From the NCBI GenBank assembly GCA_023105745.1, contig JALGQZ010000019.1, forward strand, positions 6,200,001 to 6,264,000: a stretch of DNA of 64,000 nucleotides. The letters run 5' to 3'. Every line of letters starts with the position of its first letter. Positions within the stretch are counted from its first letter, which is position 1. Below the pieces are notes generated by a model. The model was not told the origin of the DNA. It saw nothing but the letters and a program-made list of their open reading frames with translations, and did no database searches. The stretch comes from Austropuccinia psidii. Taxonomy: Eukaryota > Basidiomycota > Pucciniomycetes > Pucciniales > Sphaerophragmiaceae. Both the position numbers and the translations under genes were made by a program. This document shows, one piece after another, positions 35,362 to 47,891 of the stretch.

Positions 35362-38300
35362 TCAAGCTTTTGAAGAATTTGGTCCTGGCTTGTCAGGATA
35401 CAGAGAATGGAAATCTTTTACAAGATCAGGACAATTCTTGAGGTTTTTGGCTGGTTCCCAAGTGGATCTTTCTGGGTCTTGACTGAAACCTTTCCATTCC
35501 ACCAGATACCATAGCTTTCTCCTCTTGAGCTTTGAATCCAGTACTTGAGAGACTTCCCATTCCTCTTCTTCTTCAATGGTAACTGGAGGAGGAGGCTCTT
35601 GATGCCAATTCGGGATTGTTGATGTCTTGACTGGTTCCAGAAGGGAGATATGGAAGACTGGGTGGATGGATTTCCATTGAGATGGAAGCTTGAGGTGGTA
35701 AGCATGAGAACTGAGTTTCTTCAAGATTGGAAAAGGCCCCAACCATCTTTTGGATAGTTTTTTGGTGGGTCTGGTTGATTTGATATTCTTGGAAGAAAGC
35801 CATACCATGTCACCGGGATTGAAAACAGGTGGACTTGCTCTACCTTTATCTGCATACCTCTTAAACCAGTTTATGGAAGCTTCAAGTTCTCTCTTGACAT
35901 CTTGCTGTACTGATTGGATTTTTGTTGATTACTTTCCAGCAGGAGTATCTTGAGTGATGTGAACTGAATCAAAATGTGGATCTCTTCCATAAACAGTGAA
36001 AAACGGTGATTGCTTGGTTGAAGAGTGATCAGAATTATTGTAGGCAAATTCAGCCAGAGGGAGCCAGGTGTTCCAATCATCTTAATGATAACTGACATAC
36101 ATCCAAAGATACTGTTCTAGTATCTGATTTACCCTCTCTGTCTGTCCATCAGTTTCTGGATGGTAAGCAGTTGACAAATCTCTTGAAATCTTGAGCTGCT
36201 GACAAAGATTGGTCCAAAAAGAAGAAACAAAGAGTGAACCTCTATCACTGACAATGCTTAACAGAAGGCCATGCTTTGAAAAGATATTCTTGATGAATAA
36301 ATGGGCCAAGTCCAGGGAAGTGATTGAAGACATTGTTGGAATAAAAACCGCCATTTTTGAGAATATGTCCACTATGACCAGGATTGAATGAAAGGAATTG
36401 TACAGTGGCAGTTGAGTGATGAAGTCCATTGAAAGAAAAATCCAGGGACCATTTGGAATTGGAAGAGGTTTGAGGAATCCAAACTTCCTATGGTGAATAT
36501 TCTTGTTTCTTGAGCACTGTTGACAGGATGAAACATAATCCTTGATAAATTGAGTCATGCCGGACCAGTGGAAATCCCTCTTGACAAGTTTGAGAGTCCT
36601 CTCTTGGCCAGGGTGGCCAGCTAGAGGAGAATCGTGACGCTTTTGAAGAATACTAAGTTGAATTGTGGAGTCATTTGGGACTACCACCCGATCTTTGAAG
36701 AGAAGAAGTTGGGAAGAGGAATCAAGAGAATAATCTTGGACAGATTTACCTTTACCCAAATCTTCAAGGATACTTCTGTACTGGGGATCTTGCCATAATT
36801 TCTTCTGGATTGAATCAATCAAATTTGAAAAAGATTCCACCTTGACTGCAAAAAGCTTTGAGGGTTGAACTTCATCTTGCTTAATGATTTGCTGAGAATT
36901 CATTGGATTCTTGCTGATGAAATCCTCCCCCCTGTCCATATAAATGTTGTCCCAACGTGATAAGGAATCTGGAATAGTAGCTAGGTGGCCAGGGAGGTAA
37001 GTGATTGAGAAATGAAATTCAGAAATGAATTCAGCCCAACGGGCTTGATGGCAAGTGAGTACTTTGGAGGTCATGAAGTATTGAAGGGAAGAGTGATCGG
37101 TGAGAACTTCAAAAGGGGAAGACAGCGAAAGAAGAAAAGCCCTCCAGCGCTTGAGAGCCGAGACGATACCAAGGAGTCCCTTGTCATGAATTTCGTAATT
37201 GAGCTCTGCTTGGATAAGCTTGCGGCTGTCGAATGCAATGGGATGTTTTCCTGAATCAGAGACCTGACTCAGTACAGCACCCAAAGCATAATCTGATGCA
37301 TCGGTCTCTACAATGGTGGGTAGAGAAGGATTGGAGCGGTGGTGAACGCCTCTTTGAGTTGGTGAAACTGACTGAGAGCTTCCTCATTGAGGGGAAAACA
37401 TGAATCTTTCTTGAGGAAACTGGTGAGTGAACTGATCTTCTTTGAATAATTCTTGATGAAACGGCGGTAGAAGTTGGCAAAGCCAAGGAAGGATTGAAGA
37501 GCCTTGAGGTTTCTTGGAGGCGGCAAATTCAGAATCTGCTGGACTTTTGCTTGGTCCATCTTGAGGCCTTCAGAAGAAACTACATAACCAAGATATTCCA
37601 CACTTGAAACATGAAACAGGCATTTGGATGCCTTAGCAAAAAGGCTATTGGCTCTGAGTCTGGAAAGAACAGTGGACACATGAGTGACATGTTCTTCCTC
37701 AGATTTGGAAAAGACCATAATGTCATCCAAATAAACCACAACATAAACATTGAGAAGATCTTGAAAGATATCATTGACAAGATTTTGAAAAGAAGCAGGA
37801 GCATTGGTGAGCCCAAATGGCATAACCAAGTACTCATAACTGCCATATTTAGTTCTAAAGCAAGTCAAATGTTCATCACCCTCCTTGATTCTGAGCAGGT
37901 TATACGCACCACGCAAATCAATCTTGGAGAAGATAGAAGAACCATTAAAGACATTGAGAAGCTGATTCGTAGGAGGAACAGTATACTTGTTCTTCCTAGT
38001 AACAGCATTGAGTTTGCTGTAATCAGCACGCAAACGGAGGCCACCATCTTTATTTTTGAAAAAGAGCACAGGTGCTCCTGTTGAAGAGGAGCTTGGCCGG
38101 ATGAAACCTTTCTCTACATTCTCTGAAATGTAGGCCCTGAGTGTATCTGACTCTTGTTTGGATAAAGCGTAGATCACCCCAACTGGAGGTAGAGACCCCT
38201 CCAGCTCAATATGATGATCACAGGCGCGGTGAGGAGGAAGTTTTTCTGCTTTCACCTTGGAGAATACATCAAAATATTGGTGATAGACAGAAGGAACAAC

Positions 38301-39043
38301 CTTCATCACGGTTTCTACTTCTTCTGGCTCTTCCTCTTCATCCCACAACTCCTCCAGGGAGTCATGATAAGATGAAGGAGGAAGGTCCATATTTCCAAAT
38401 AAGAGGTGAAGTGAAGATACAGAATTATCTTCTCCAACATATTGAATCTCTTTGAAGACTTCAGCTCTAGGAGATAGTAATGACTGTGGGGAATTAAGGG
38501 ACGGAATATGGACAGAAGATGGAAATGATGGTGTTCTAGAATCACCAACCAGAGCTGCATATGATTTGGCAGAAGAAAAGTCATTATGGAAAGAATTAGA
38601 AGGATCAGGATTAAAGGTAATCAGCCCTTGCCTTCAATCAATAGAAGGATTAAAATGATTGAGAAAATCAAAGCCCAATATGAGGTCTTTTCCCTTGGGA
38701 GTATCAATGACTAAAAATTCCCATTCAAAGCTTGGGAAGGAAGGGAGCTCAACCATATATCTAGTATGGTGAGTCACAAATAAGGAAGGAGACTCAGAGG
38801 AGTCAAGAATGATAAGGGGAATCTTCTCTGGAAGTTCTGATGTAGTCAATGAGTACTTGTGAGCAAACTGCTTTGCAATAAATGAGTGTGTAGCACCAGA
38901 ATCAATGAGAATACTGTAAAAAACATCAGAAAGAGAAGAAAAAACAAAAAATTTAAGAGAATTTTTGACACCAGTATTCAGAATGCACAATTGTTCTCTG
39001 GAAGGAAAACTGTGAAGACCATTGAACACAACATGGTCTCCAC
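35362..39043 (-). pseudogene. D element protease-RT-RNase H-integrase-chromodomain
   Basis: On the minus strand: protease ILIDSGATHSF (D at 38903); reverse transcriptase with intact MPFGLTNAPASF and YLDD (37733-37722); RNase H (37284 to about 36950); integrase with HHCC (RHDSPLAGHPG ... CQQC, about 36640-36510) and DDE boxes (SMDFITQLP, IVSDRGSLF, HPETDGQTERVNQ to about 36130); chromodomain (EEWEVSQVLDSKLKR, YLVEWKGFS, about 35440-35580). Lesions are few: stops at 38634-38636, 36082-36084 and near 35930, and a frameshift near 37290. All catalytic boxes read correctly, so D died more recently than C. Confidence 0.9.
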
Positions 39044-40346
39044 TCAGGCTTTTCCCTGGCTGGGAAATTGGCCTGACGGTTGGGAAAGCTTGTTTTGAGG
39101 TCTCTTGAAACAAGACTCAAGACTATTCTTCCCACCACAATAGGTACACAAGCCCTCCTTGATTCTTCTTTCTTTTTCAGAACCTTTCAACTTGAAGTCC
39201 TTATTAAACAAGGAAGAGTGGGGCTTGCCCCGCTTTTGAGCATGAAAATTCTTCTTCTTGTGACTTGAGCTTGAAGAATTTTGATGATTAGAAGAGCTTG
39301 ACTTTGAGGCTTCAGGCTTTTTCTCCTTTTGCCTCTCATGGTACCTGGTATCAAGTTCCAGGGTAATGTCCATTAAGTCTTGAATAGAATCAATATTTGA
39401 AGGATGGGAGGCCAATTGATCCAGAATCCTGGATGGCAATCCCTTCCTGAAATGATGGATGAGAGCTCTTTCTCCCCAATCCCCGATTCTTGAAACCAAA
39501 CTCCTGAAATCAGTTATGTATAGTGAAACATGGCCACCTTCTTTCATTCTAAGGCCATCCAACTCTGCTTCAGCTTTTCTAACTTCATTTGGGTCCCCAA
39601 ATAAAGTGAAGAGTTGGGATTCAAACAATGGCCAATAATTGAAAAGATAACTTGAGTCTTGATTGGTTAGATTAGAAAGATAAGGCACAATCCATTTTGC
39701 AGCCCTGCCAATAAGAAATGAAGTGGAGTAAAGAACCTTCTTCCTGTCTTGAGAGAAGTTTTCCGGATCATTATCAAAGATAAGCTGGCATGACTGAATA
39801 AAGCTTCTGACTTTGAAGGGCTGAGTCCCATCAAAGCATTCTGGTGCCTTCATAGATGGAGTCTTGAAGGCTGGTGGTCTTGATGATTCAGAAAAAGAAG
39901 TTGCTTGAAGATTGGCCATAATCTGAGTCATTCTCTCCATAATGGCCAATAAGGATGGTTCAGCTTGGTGAAAGACAGGCTGATCAGACTGGGCTAGAGT
40001 TGGTCTTCCAGTACCTTGGGATGCCTCCACCGGAGCAGGAACACCTTCAGTACCTTCAGACCCTTCCTCTTCCACAGAATTCTCCTCCTCCTCTTCACCA
40101 TCTTCACCCAGACCTTTGAAACTTGTCCTTGACATGCCTGGAAAACCGCCAACTACTCCTGAAAAAGAATTTGATCTTCTTGGCACTCTTCCTTCCTTCC
40201 ATGCGGGGTCCTCTATCTAATTGGGCCCTCAGTTGAGGAACTGCTGGGGTGCCATCAAGAGGAACTCTTGGAGTGGGAGTAAGAACAGCTTGAGTTTGAG
40301 CCTGGGATCTAGTCTGTCTTGCAGGAGGTGAATGTTGGAGTGGCAT
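39044..40346 (-). pseudogene. D element gag
   Basis: The start MPLQHSPPARQTRSQAQ at 40346 shifts frame near 40185. The long frame 40186-39044 then carries an acidic patch (EEEEENSVEEEG), a capsid-type domain (PECFDGTQPFKVRSFIQSCQ through LYITDFRSLVSRIGDWGE) and a Ser/Lys/His-rich basic linker. A damaged knuckle follows (CTYCGGKNSLESC, where the usual His is Asn), then SQGKA. The protein would form the virus-like particle. Its C-terminus is the same family as C gag at 16168-16533. Confidence 0.88.
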
Positions 40347-41094
40347 TATTGAATAAGAATAAAAATTTAAATAAAAGGAATTAAAACTTGAATAAAAACT
40401 TGAGGCAAAACCGAAATAGTCTTGAGGATCAAATCAAATCAAATCTTGAGGAAAAAATCAATGAATCAATGAAAATCTTCAAGTACGTCAATCAATCAAA
40501 TCAAATGAGTCTTGAAGTCAAAATCAGAATCAATGAAAAATCTTGAAGTCAATCAATAAATGAAATCTTGCAGTGAAAATCAATCAGTCAAATGAATTCT
40601 TGAGTCAAAATCAATTTATGTCAAAGTCTTGATGTGAGATTCAGCAAAATCAATGAAAAATCTTCAGGTCAATCAATTATCTTGAAGTCAATATCAATTA
40701 TGTCAAATAAGTCAATCAAATCAATAATCAAGTGAATTCTTGAGGAATAAAATCAAAATGAATCCTTATATGAAGAACGTGTCTGAACAATTTGATGAAT
40801 AATCTGAGAATGAAAATGATAATATGCCTGAATGAAGGATAAAAATGAGATTGATGGTTGGCTGAGATTAAAATTGAAAAAGATAACAGAAAGAAAATTG
40901 GGTCAGCTTTCAATTTTCAGAACGAAGAATGAATGAGAGAAAATTGAGAGGTGACAAAGAATCATTAATTTTCATAAGCGTTAAAGAGTCATAATTTTGA
41001 TGAAGGAATGAATAAAATTGATGAAGAATGAATGAATAAAATGATGAAGAATGAATGAATAGAATGAAAAGAAATTATGAGTTAATTAATATAA
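40347..41094 (-). repeat. D element 5' leader with degenerate tandem repeats
   Basis: 40400-40760 is a degenerate array of ~60-bp units combining TCAATCAAT, GAAAAATCTTGAAGTC and GAATTCTTGAG. 40985-41075 repeats GATGAAGAATGAATGAATAAA. No TGG-type primer-binding site adjoins the LTR; the junction reads TGACA then TTATATTAATTAACTC on the minus strand. No coding sequence seen. Confidence 0.65.
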
Positions 41095-41355
41095 TGTCAC
41101 AGGGGCTCTTATGGAAGCAAGAGGGCCTGGCACTCAGGAATCAAGAACTCACTTGGAGGGCTCCAAAAGATGATAAGAAATACTACGGAATATATTTCTT
41201 AAGCAGGAATAAGAGAAAGGAAAAATATGCCAAAGATAACAAAGAATAATAAGAGTGAAGCCAGTGGCCAAAGATAAAAGAAAGCCAAAGGCCAAGAAGC
41301 CAACCAAGTGAATCCTCAATTCACTGTTTCAACCTGCCAGAAAGAACAATGGAAT
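41095..41355 (-). mobile_element. D element 5' LTR, truncated to 261 bp
   Basis: Homologous to 32968-33228 from TGTCACAGGGGCTC to AACAATGGAAT. Homology then stops at 41355 and GC-richer DNA begins. The other ~1360 bp of the LTR is not found on the far side of the next block within the window. Confidence 0.88.
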
Positions 41356-42056
41356 CACCAGGGCGAATCTCATGTCAATCGTCGGCGATTGACTTCACGT
41401 CAAGCAAACGTCAAGCAGGATAAAAGTTGAGCTCACGTCAAGCGAAAATCAAGCAAACGTTGAGCACACGTCCTACTCTTGTCTTACACCAAATCCTGTG
41501 ACATCCACCAATATTGGTTCCCCTGTGCCTTCAACTCAGATTCCTCACCGCCTGATCATCCCGTGACCGTCCAATGGTTGGTAAAAATTACACAAGACCC
41601 GCCTGTTTGCACAAACACACATCAAAGAGGTCCTTCAGCCAGTCTTGATGTAGGCGGGGGGTTTGACTTCACCAGGTCATCCATGAAAATACTCCGCCTG
41701 AGAGGGATTGTCGTTTCGCAGATGACACTGGTAGAGTCCGCCACACAACACCGCGGGTGCGGGTGCGCTTGCATGTGCATTGGCAGGTGCGGGTGTGCAA
41801 GGGACGATTCCCCTTCCAACATGATGATGGCGCAGTTAGAAATTTTGGATGCTGTGAAAGGTGAGTGTGTGGGTCATTTGATCATTGAACTTGGCTTATT
41901 CACACTGTACCCAATGTCAAAATAGTAAGTTCTTTGTGGCAATGTGAAATAATGGGCTTTGCTTGTCACAATTTCATGTCTCTGTCACTAAATTTTGAGG
42001 CAGTTATTTCACTAGCAAAATTGCTAATGAATCTGAGTGATTTGCATTTTTGTAGA
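41356..42056. other. Left edge of the Plavaka block with subterminal repeats
   Basis: 41380-41475 holds repeated CACGTCAAGC/AACGTCAAGC/AACGTTGAGC words, plus GTCAATCG and CGATTGAC as an inverted pair with a 4-base gap. This looks like transposon subterminal repeats. 41740-41800 is GTGCGGGTGCG-rich. A 148-codon frame at 41479-41925 has no recognisable family and biased composition; I do not call it a gene. Confidence 0.45.
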
Positions 42057-44441
42057 CTAAATATCATGAAATAACGGCTTTATCATCACAAGCAGTCCAC
42101 ATGACATAACTTTGTTATCATACCATCCACAGTTACCTTCTATTTCTTCTTCAGATATAATCAATTTTCCATCATCAAAACCAACAGCTTTATAAATATT
42201 GAGATGCGGCCAATCTGGTAAGAAATTCACATCAATCGTCAAAATTTTCAAGATCAGAAAGTTATTGTTCAGTATGCTAGATGGCTCAGAGACTTGAAAA
42301 ATGCTATTAATAATACCAAATTGTTGTGAGTTGCCCCTCAGAAAAGATATCACACTGTTTCTGACATTTTTGGACTCAGTTGAAAATATATTGTTCCCAA
42401 TATTAATGTTTGAAACTGGAAAATACCAAGGTGAGACAATCCTTGAAGTGGGAGGACTTGTGGATTGCACAGTAGTGTCTAAGCTGATCCAATCAACTAT
42501 TTTCCTTGTTGCATGAAAATTCTGTAAGTACTCAACCAGGCAATCATAATTTTCTTGGTCATGGCAGGATGGTTTGTTATATTTATGGTGATTGAACAGG
42601 GCAGGTGGCTGTGATTCGAAAAGCTGTTTTATTTCACATGGCACGGATGGGGATTTCAGGAGGACGGAAAGGTTGGAACATCGACAGATATGTTGAAGTA
42701 AGGTATTATCTATATCATCTATTCAGAGTTGCAAGAAGTTAGTCTTATTCAGTTCAGGTGTTTAATCAATGTGAACATATTGATCTTATTAATTGACGTA
42801 CATATTTTGTTATTTGTTGGCATTTTTGCAAATACTCCAATCAAGTGCTCATAACCCCAGGTGGCTGAGGCTTGTGCTGGGCCCCAACGTTGGAAGAGTT
42901 TGGGAATATGATCAGAAAAATGATGATTTGGTTTACTTTTCTGTTTTGGGAACAGGAGTTGATTGGAAAGGCGGAATGTTTTCCAATGTTCAGCAAATGC
43001 AGTCGTATCATCTATTGACACAGTCCAACTTGTAGCAATGTTGATAGCACTAATCAAATGGAATGTATTCTTGGTTCGTTCATTTGCAAGTTCTTCTGAC
43101 TGACCCATTTTTCTTTGAATGTTGGCGGATTGGTGTACATCTAATGACATCTGTTGACTGAGAATTCAAAATGGAATATAGACCTTATATAAGAGAGCCC
43201 ATTCAGCAGCCTTTAAGCTACCATGAGAGGGGGAACCCATGTTGCGAGGTACTCTTGTCCATGATGAGGGAATTATCGTCTCAGATATGATTTGTCGGAG
43301 ATGCTCCAGAGCCTCACCCTTGATCTGGTGATCACTCATTGCAGTGATATCCAATTCAGAGGGGATTTCAGAAGTGGGGATGTAATCTTCATCAAATGAA
43401 GGAATCTCCGCAGAACCACTAGATGGATGTTCCATGTGAGGGGTGGGCATTGGGAAGTAGTTTTTTTGGGTGGAAGTAGTGGGGAGTGGCTCATTTATTA
43501 TTTTTGCTGCATCTCTTCTCAGGGAGCGGGCCTCTCTCAATGTGATTTTATCGAGAGAGCTGTTGGAGGTCATGGAATCTGAGTCTGAACTGTTGGGGTC
43601 ATTGGATTTCCTGCGGGACCTGAGGTAAATTTTTGATTTGGACTCTGGAATGCACAATTTGAAAGTTGCATGATCCTTCAAAGTTCCCAGTATTAAATTA
43701 TGCATTATGTCAAGATTAACCATTCTGGTTGCATCCCAATATGGAAGGTCTTCTAAAATTGAATATTGCACTCCATACTCAGAGAAAATTGCTTGTCTTT
43801 GTGGTGGGGTTGCCCGAAGCCATTTGGCAATGGTTGATTTATGATTTCGATATGAGCCTGTGTAGTGAATTTGAGGACCAATTTCTTCAATTTGAGCTTT
43901 GTGAATGGTGCAAAACTTACAAAAGTGGTTGCCTGAATGGGAAATAAATCCAGTAAGCTGGCGCATGGCAACCACATCCGCAATGGCTGTGAGAATGGAA
44001 ACACGGATAAAGGATCCTGAAGGGCCTGTTGAGGTGGGTGAAAAATGGTAACCTTGCCATAGCTCTTTGAGCTCATTGATGAGTGGCATTAATAGGTAAT
44101 TCAATTGAAGGGAGGTTGGCTCCTTCGAACCAGGGATGATTCCTGCAACATAGACATTCTCTGGCTTCAATATTTCACTTGGGGGGAGATTAAGACAAAT
44201 AAGCATGATAGGTCCAATGCTGGCCAACCGGGTGGACTTTCCATGTGAATTAAACCAGTCCACATAAATGGAGAAGGCCAATGCACCAGGAATGGTCATG
44301 GATATTTCTAGTGCCAGTGAAGCTTCTCCAGACCAATCCATCCCAGACGTCGCATTTTGGGGAACCTTCGGGAGTTTGGGATTGTTGATTTTGATGCAGA
44401 ATTTCCATAATTCCAGCCCGCTGGAGAAATCTGGCAAGCCA
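42057..44441 (-). pseudogene. Plavaka-type transposase, catalytic and C-terminal part
   Basis: The minus-strand frame 44437-43166 has the hallmarks of the Plavaka clade (EnSpm/CACTA superfamily, Tnp2-like) of basidiomycetes: SIYVDWFNSHG, IMLICLNLPP, VYVAGIIPGSKEPT, GFISHSGNHFCKFC, LPYWDATRMVNLDIMHNLILG. A Ser-rich linker follows. Next comes 43150-42749 with WGPAQASATWGYEHLIGVF, then the C-terminal exon, a ~195-residue frame at 42644-42057. Introns probably separate these blocks. A frameshift near 44290 precedes the DWFN box. The protein would cut and join element ends with a DDE active site in an RNase H-like fold. The 5' part of the gene continues beyond the solo LTR at 45890-46632. Confidence 0.82.
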
Positions 44442-44446
44442 ATTTT

Positions 44447-45884
44447 TGTCAGGCTGAGTCTATATTGAAGTAGTAATGAGGGTATTTACAGCTAGAATTA
44501 TGACTGTGACATGTAGAAAATTAATTTAAAATAAGGGTTTTGGGTTTTAAAGATGATTTATAATATAATTAAGGGGTTTTACTATTGGATAATAGTGGTG
44601 GTGAGCGCTATTGAGAACCCAGGGTGCAATCTTACCAGTTGGGTTACTCTAATAAGAGTTACAATAAGCAAATATAAAATTATACCTGTTTATTACCCAA
44701 GAGTAAAACTGTTTTTGACAGTTTACTATGTAGGGTATTCAAGAGCAGGATGAGGAGACAATTCTGGCTGTTAAAAGCCTCCTTTTTATCCTGAAATGGG
44801 GTGGAAAGGGTGCTAGACCTTTCCACATAGAGGAAGTGAAAATTTTTTCACTTTCTAGTACTGGCTTGTGGTTTGCAAACAGCCTGTATAGCCTGTATTG
44901 GGCTCAGATGTGGCTTTGAAACCACATCTGGGCAGTTTTCACCAATACAGGGTGAAAACTTTCATCTGGGGACCTCACAGCCTGATTCTGGCATGTATGA
45001 CACGTAGAATGCTGTACAGAAACTGTATGGGACCCCAGTATTGACTGACATATGAGGTATTGAAGTAAAAACATGCTTCTTTGTCTATTTGACACCTCAT
45101 CTTCATGATTATGGGATATTATCCCATGGTAAGGCTGTATATGACAGCAGGTGGGATTTTAACCTTAAAACAGCCATACCTTTGTCAATACTTGAGATAT
45201 CAGCCTCAAAATTGGTTCAGTGTGTAGCCCTGTATGTGCTCTATACAATGGTACCTCATTTGATATGGGTATCATTAAATATGGCAAAGCTATCCCATGT
45301 ACAAGATTTTTGTACATTTGCGTGTTTTAGGCAAAAAGCTGTATTGAGCTTGTTTGCCCCATACCTTCTGCAGTAGTTGAGATATGAGGAAGTGGATAAC
45401 ACCATCAGATAGCCCTGATTGTGCTCTTTCCAAAAAGACCCCACTTCAGGTATCCCACACTAAAACTGTAGAAGTTAGATGAGAGGTGAATGTTTTGTTC
45501 ACCCTTATTTGGCCTGAAATTGACCATAACTCCAGTAATATTGGTGCTAGCTCAGTTTGGCTGGTACCATTGGATAGCCCTGGCTTAGAGCTTCATTTGT
45601 AGTACCCATTCAATGGGGTTAAGCCTCTCCTTCTAGATTTTAGATGAGAGGTGAAAATTAAGGTTTATGCTCAGCAATAACTTTGAGCAGGAATAACTTT
45701 GTTATTCTTAGTCCTATGGTGATGGGACTTTTATTTTCGGGAAGAGGTGATTTTCCTCTTTCTTTTGATACCTTTTGAGCTGATTTGTCTCAGCTCCATG
45801 TTTTGGTGGTATTTTGGCTATACCATTGGTTTATGGTATTTTGGCTGTCATGCTTGTGCTCTGGTTTTGAGTCACAGGCTGACA
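44447..45884 (-). mobile_element. Solo B-family LTR with 5-bp target duplication
   Basis: A full LTR, TGTCAGGCTGAG to GGCTGACA, 1438 bp, closest in structure to the B1 LTR. It is flanked by the perfect direct repeat ATTTT (44442-44446 and 45885-45889), so it is a real insertion followed by LTR-LTR recombination. No internal element sequence remains. It splits the Plavaka transposase gene. Confidence 0.95.
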
Positions 45885-45889
45885 ATTTT

Positions 45890-46632
45890 TGAATGGTTGA
45901 TAAATGAAATGTTTTGTTGGGATAAATTTTTGCTTCATGTTGGTTGTATTTTGGGTTTGGGGTTCAAATGAATAGATGAATTTTCCTAATGATTGTGTGA
46001 AAGGGGGATCATGATCATTTGGGTCATTATGGCGTTGACAGTGGGGTTGGTCAGTTGTGACTGATTCAGTAAGACCATTAAGAGAGAAACATTGAGTACA
46101 ACATATATAGTTTTGAATCACTGGTTCCAATTGGAGATGTTCAAATATGGTACTCAGATCTTAAGGTATGTGGAATGCAGGAGTGGGGGGACCACTGGAG
46201 CTTGAGATGCTGGACTTGATCAGCAGGTCTAGGGCGGGGTTGAGAATGCATGAAGCCCTGCGGGGTATATTATACCTTAATGATAGAATGGCAGATATTA
46301 TCATTCCAAGGTCTTGTGGGGGAAGGGTTTGACTGCTGCTGTATGGTTTCTGTGCAGTTGAATTGAGACCCGGTGCTTTGGGTCAATGGTGAATAATCAG
46401 CTGAGAATATTTGATCCAATAGAAGTTGTGGGCACTCAGATCCTGATGCAGAAGTAGGGATGTTTGGAAGAGATTTGGGTGAAATGGTTGATTTGAGCTT
46501 TTTAATGTGCTGTTTATATTGTAAAGGTGTGAAGGCAACTCCATTCCTATCACCCTCAGGGGAAGAGTGTGTTTGAGTTGAGCAGTGTTGACACATGCAT
46601 ATATGCATTGAGGAATAGCAGCGGGTTGTCAT
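45890..46632 (-). pseudogene. Plavaka-type transposase, N-terminal part
   Basis: The minus-strand frame 46632-46270 starts MTTRCYSSMHICMCQHCSTQTHSS, a Cys-rich N-terminus typical of Plavaka proteins (CxCxxC), followed by YKQHIKKLKS. Frame 46130-45890 carries QNYICCTQC and FTQSLGKFIY, ending FIYQPFKN. The coding sequence resumes across the solo LTR at 44441 as WLARFLQ in the same orientation. An intron or frameshift lies at about 46131-46269. The Cys pairs probably bind zinc and DNA. Confidence 0.72.
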
Positions 46633-46993
46633 TGTTTCAGAAATTGGGAGTACGGCTGGTTTGTGTATAAATATCTATGGCTGATGTGAAAGTGTTTAGG
46701 AGTGTTATTAATTGGAAAAAAAATTGAGTGATTATTTATGAAGGGGGAGATCATTTGAGCCATCTGAGAATTTTATCCCATTTGTAATGGTGCGTGAGCT
46801 GCAGCTGATAGAGTGTAACATGTCTCATCTGGATGGCGGAATTGGTTAGGAGTTTAATTGGGTAAAATGCCATGCTGCTCAATCCTCATACATATTCTAT
46901 TTTATTTACACATGGCGATACTGCGGTGTTGACCCTTGAGGGGCGTTCCAATAGGGATGTGTCAACATTGATTTGAAGGGATTGACATTAAAA
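46633..46993. other. Intergenic DNA upstream of the Plavaka gene
   Basis: No coding sequence. 46930-46965 (TGTTGACCC...GGGATGTGTC) resembles the segment about 50-100 bp left of the second palindrome (52823-52870), hinting at a shared element end. Confidence 0.4.
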
Positions 46994-47023
46994 CCATGTA
47001 CGCTGGCATGCCATCGTACATGG
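46994..47023. repeat. Palindrome P1 centred on GGCATGCC
   Basis: A 30-bp near-perfect palindrome, centre between 47008 and 47009, arms starting CCATGTACG, one mismatched pair. It belongs to the same family as P2, P3 and P4 at 52884, 57234 and 59162. It lies between the Plavaka gene and the next gene pair. Confidence 0.85.
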
Positions 47024-47594
47024 CTTAAACCTTATTACAGACATAACAATATAGCTCTATTACATAAGGGGTTGGAGTGCAGCTAAAGTCTTGGTATTTG
47101 GTTTGAGTTCAGCAGGCTTTTAATCAGTTGGAATGTGATTTGGATTGTCTCGCCTTTCTTGAAAAGGTGTTGTCTCTTTTGTGGGTAAATCCTTCATGAA
47201 TATACCCCTTGACAGATGTACGATGCTGTGGAATTTCAATGCATATATTGGCAGTTTGGATAATTCACAAAATGTGACAATGGGGAGGCGGAAATGTTAC
47301 CAAATATGATTATTTATGGATTATGGGTCCCCTTTGAGATCAATGGAATATTACATTATGTGGTGGTATGCAGTGCAGGGTGGTTTCCAACAAAAGCGGA
47401 GGAGCTCAAGAGGAGGTAGGGAGGATTCTCCTCAAAAGAGGCTTATTAGACTTCCAATAAGACTCTTTTTTAGAAATATTAATAGAATATCTCTATTCTA
47501 ATTTTGAAAAGATTTCATCTCATATGACTCTATTTTATCATAATACTGAGGTGTTTTATCTAGTTAAAAATATTAGTGTACTTTTTCGGCCCTT

Positions 47595-47891
47595 ATGTCA
47601 CCTTCCAAGTCACATAAATCCCGTTCTGGTTCTGTTCATGACTCAAATAGTGAATCTAGCATAGAATATGTTCAAACACAGTCACCATTGAGTCCCAACA
47701 TTTCTCCCACAACCCCTATCGCATCCTCAATGAATGTATCAGGTCTTAACATTGATGTGGGAAATCCAAAGGCTCCAACTTCAAGCACTTGGTCGATCCC
47801 AAATATTTCCGTCACTCCAATTCCCCTGAATCCCACTAGTACACAAACGCATGTGTCTCAGGGGCCAGAAGGCACACCTCAAATCTCATAA
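47595..47891 (+). CDS. Ser/Pro/Thr-rich small frame, possible upstream exon
   Basis: 98 codons (MSPSKSHKSRSGS...) of low-complexity Ser, Pro and Thr sequence, and the frame stays mostly open for ~55 more codons after its stop. It lies 300 bp upstream of the multicopy gene at 48196 on the same strand. It may be its 5' exon or a separate short gene. No recognisable domain. Confidence 0.3.
   Translation: MSPSKSHKSRSGSVHDSNSESSIEYVQTQSPLSPNISPTTPIASSMNVSGLNIDVGNPKAPTSSTWSIPNISVTPIPLNPTSTQTHVSQGPEGTPQIS

Noticed and set aside
41479..41925. 148-codon plus-strand frame at the left edge of the Plavaka block
   Set aside because: Composition driven by GTGCGGG repeats, no domain, and both strands open. 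More likely non-coding end sequence of the element.
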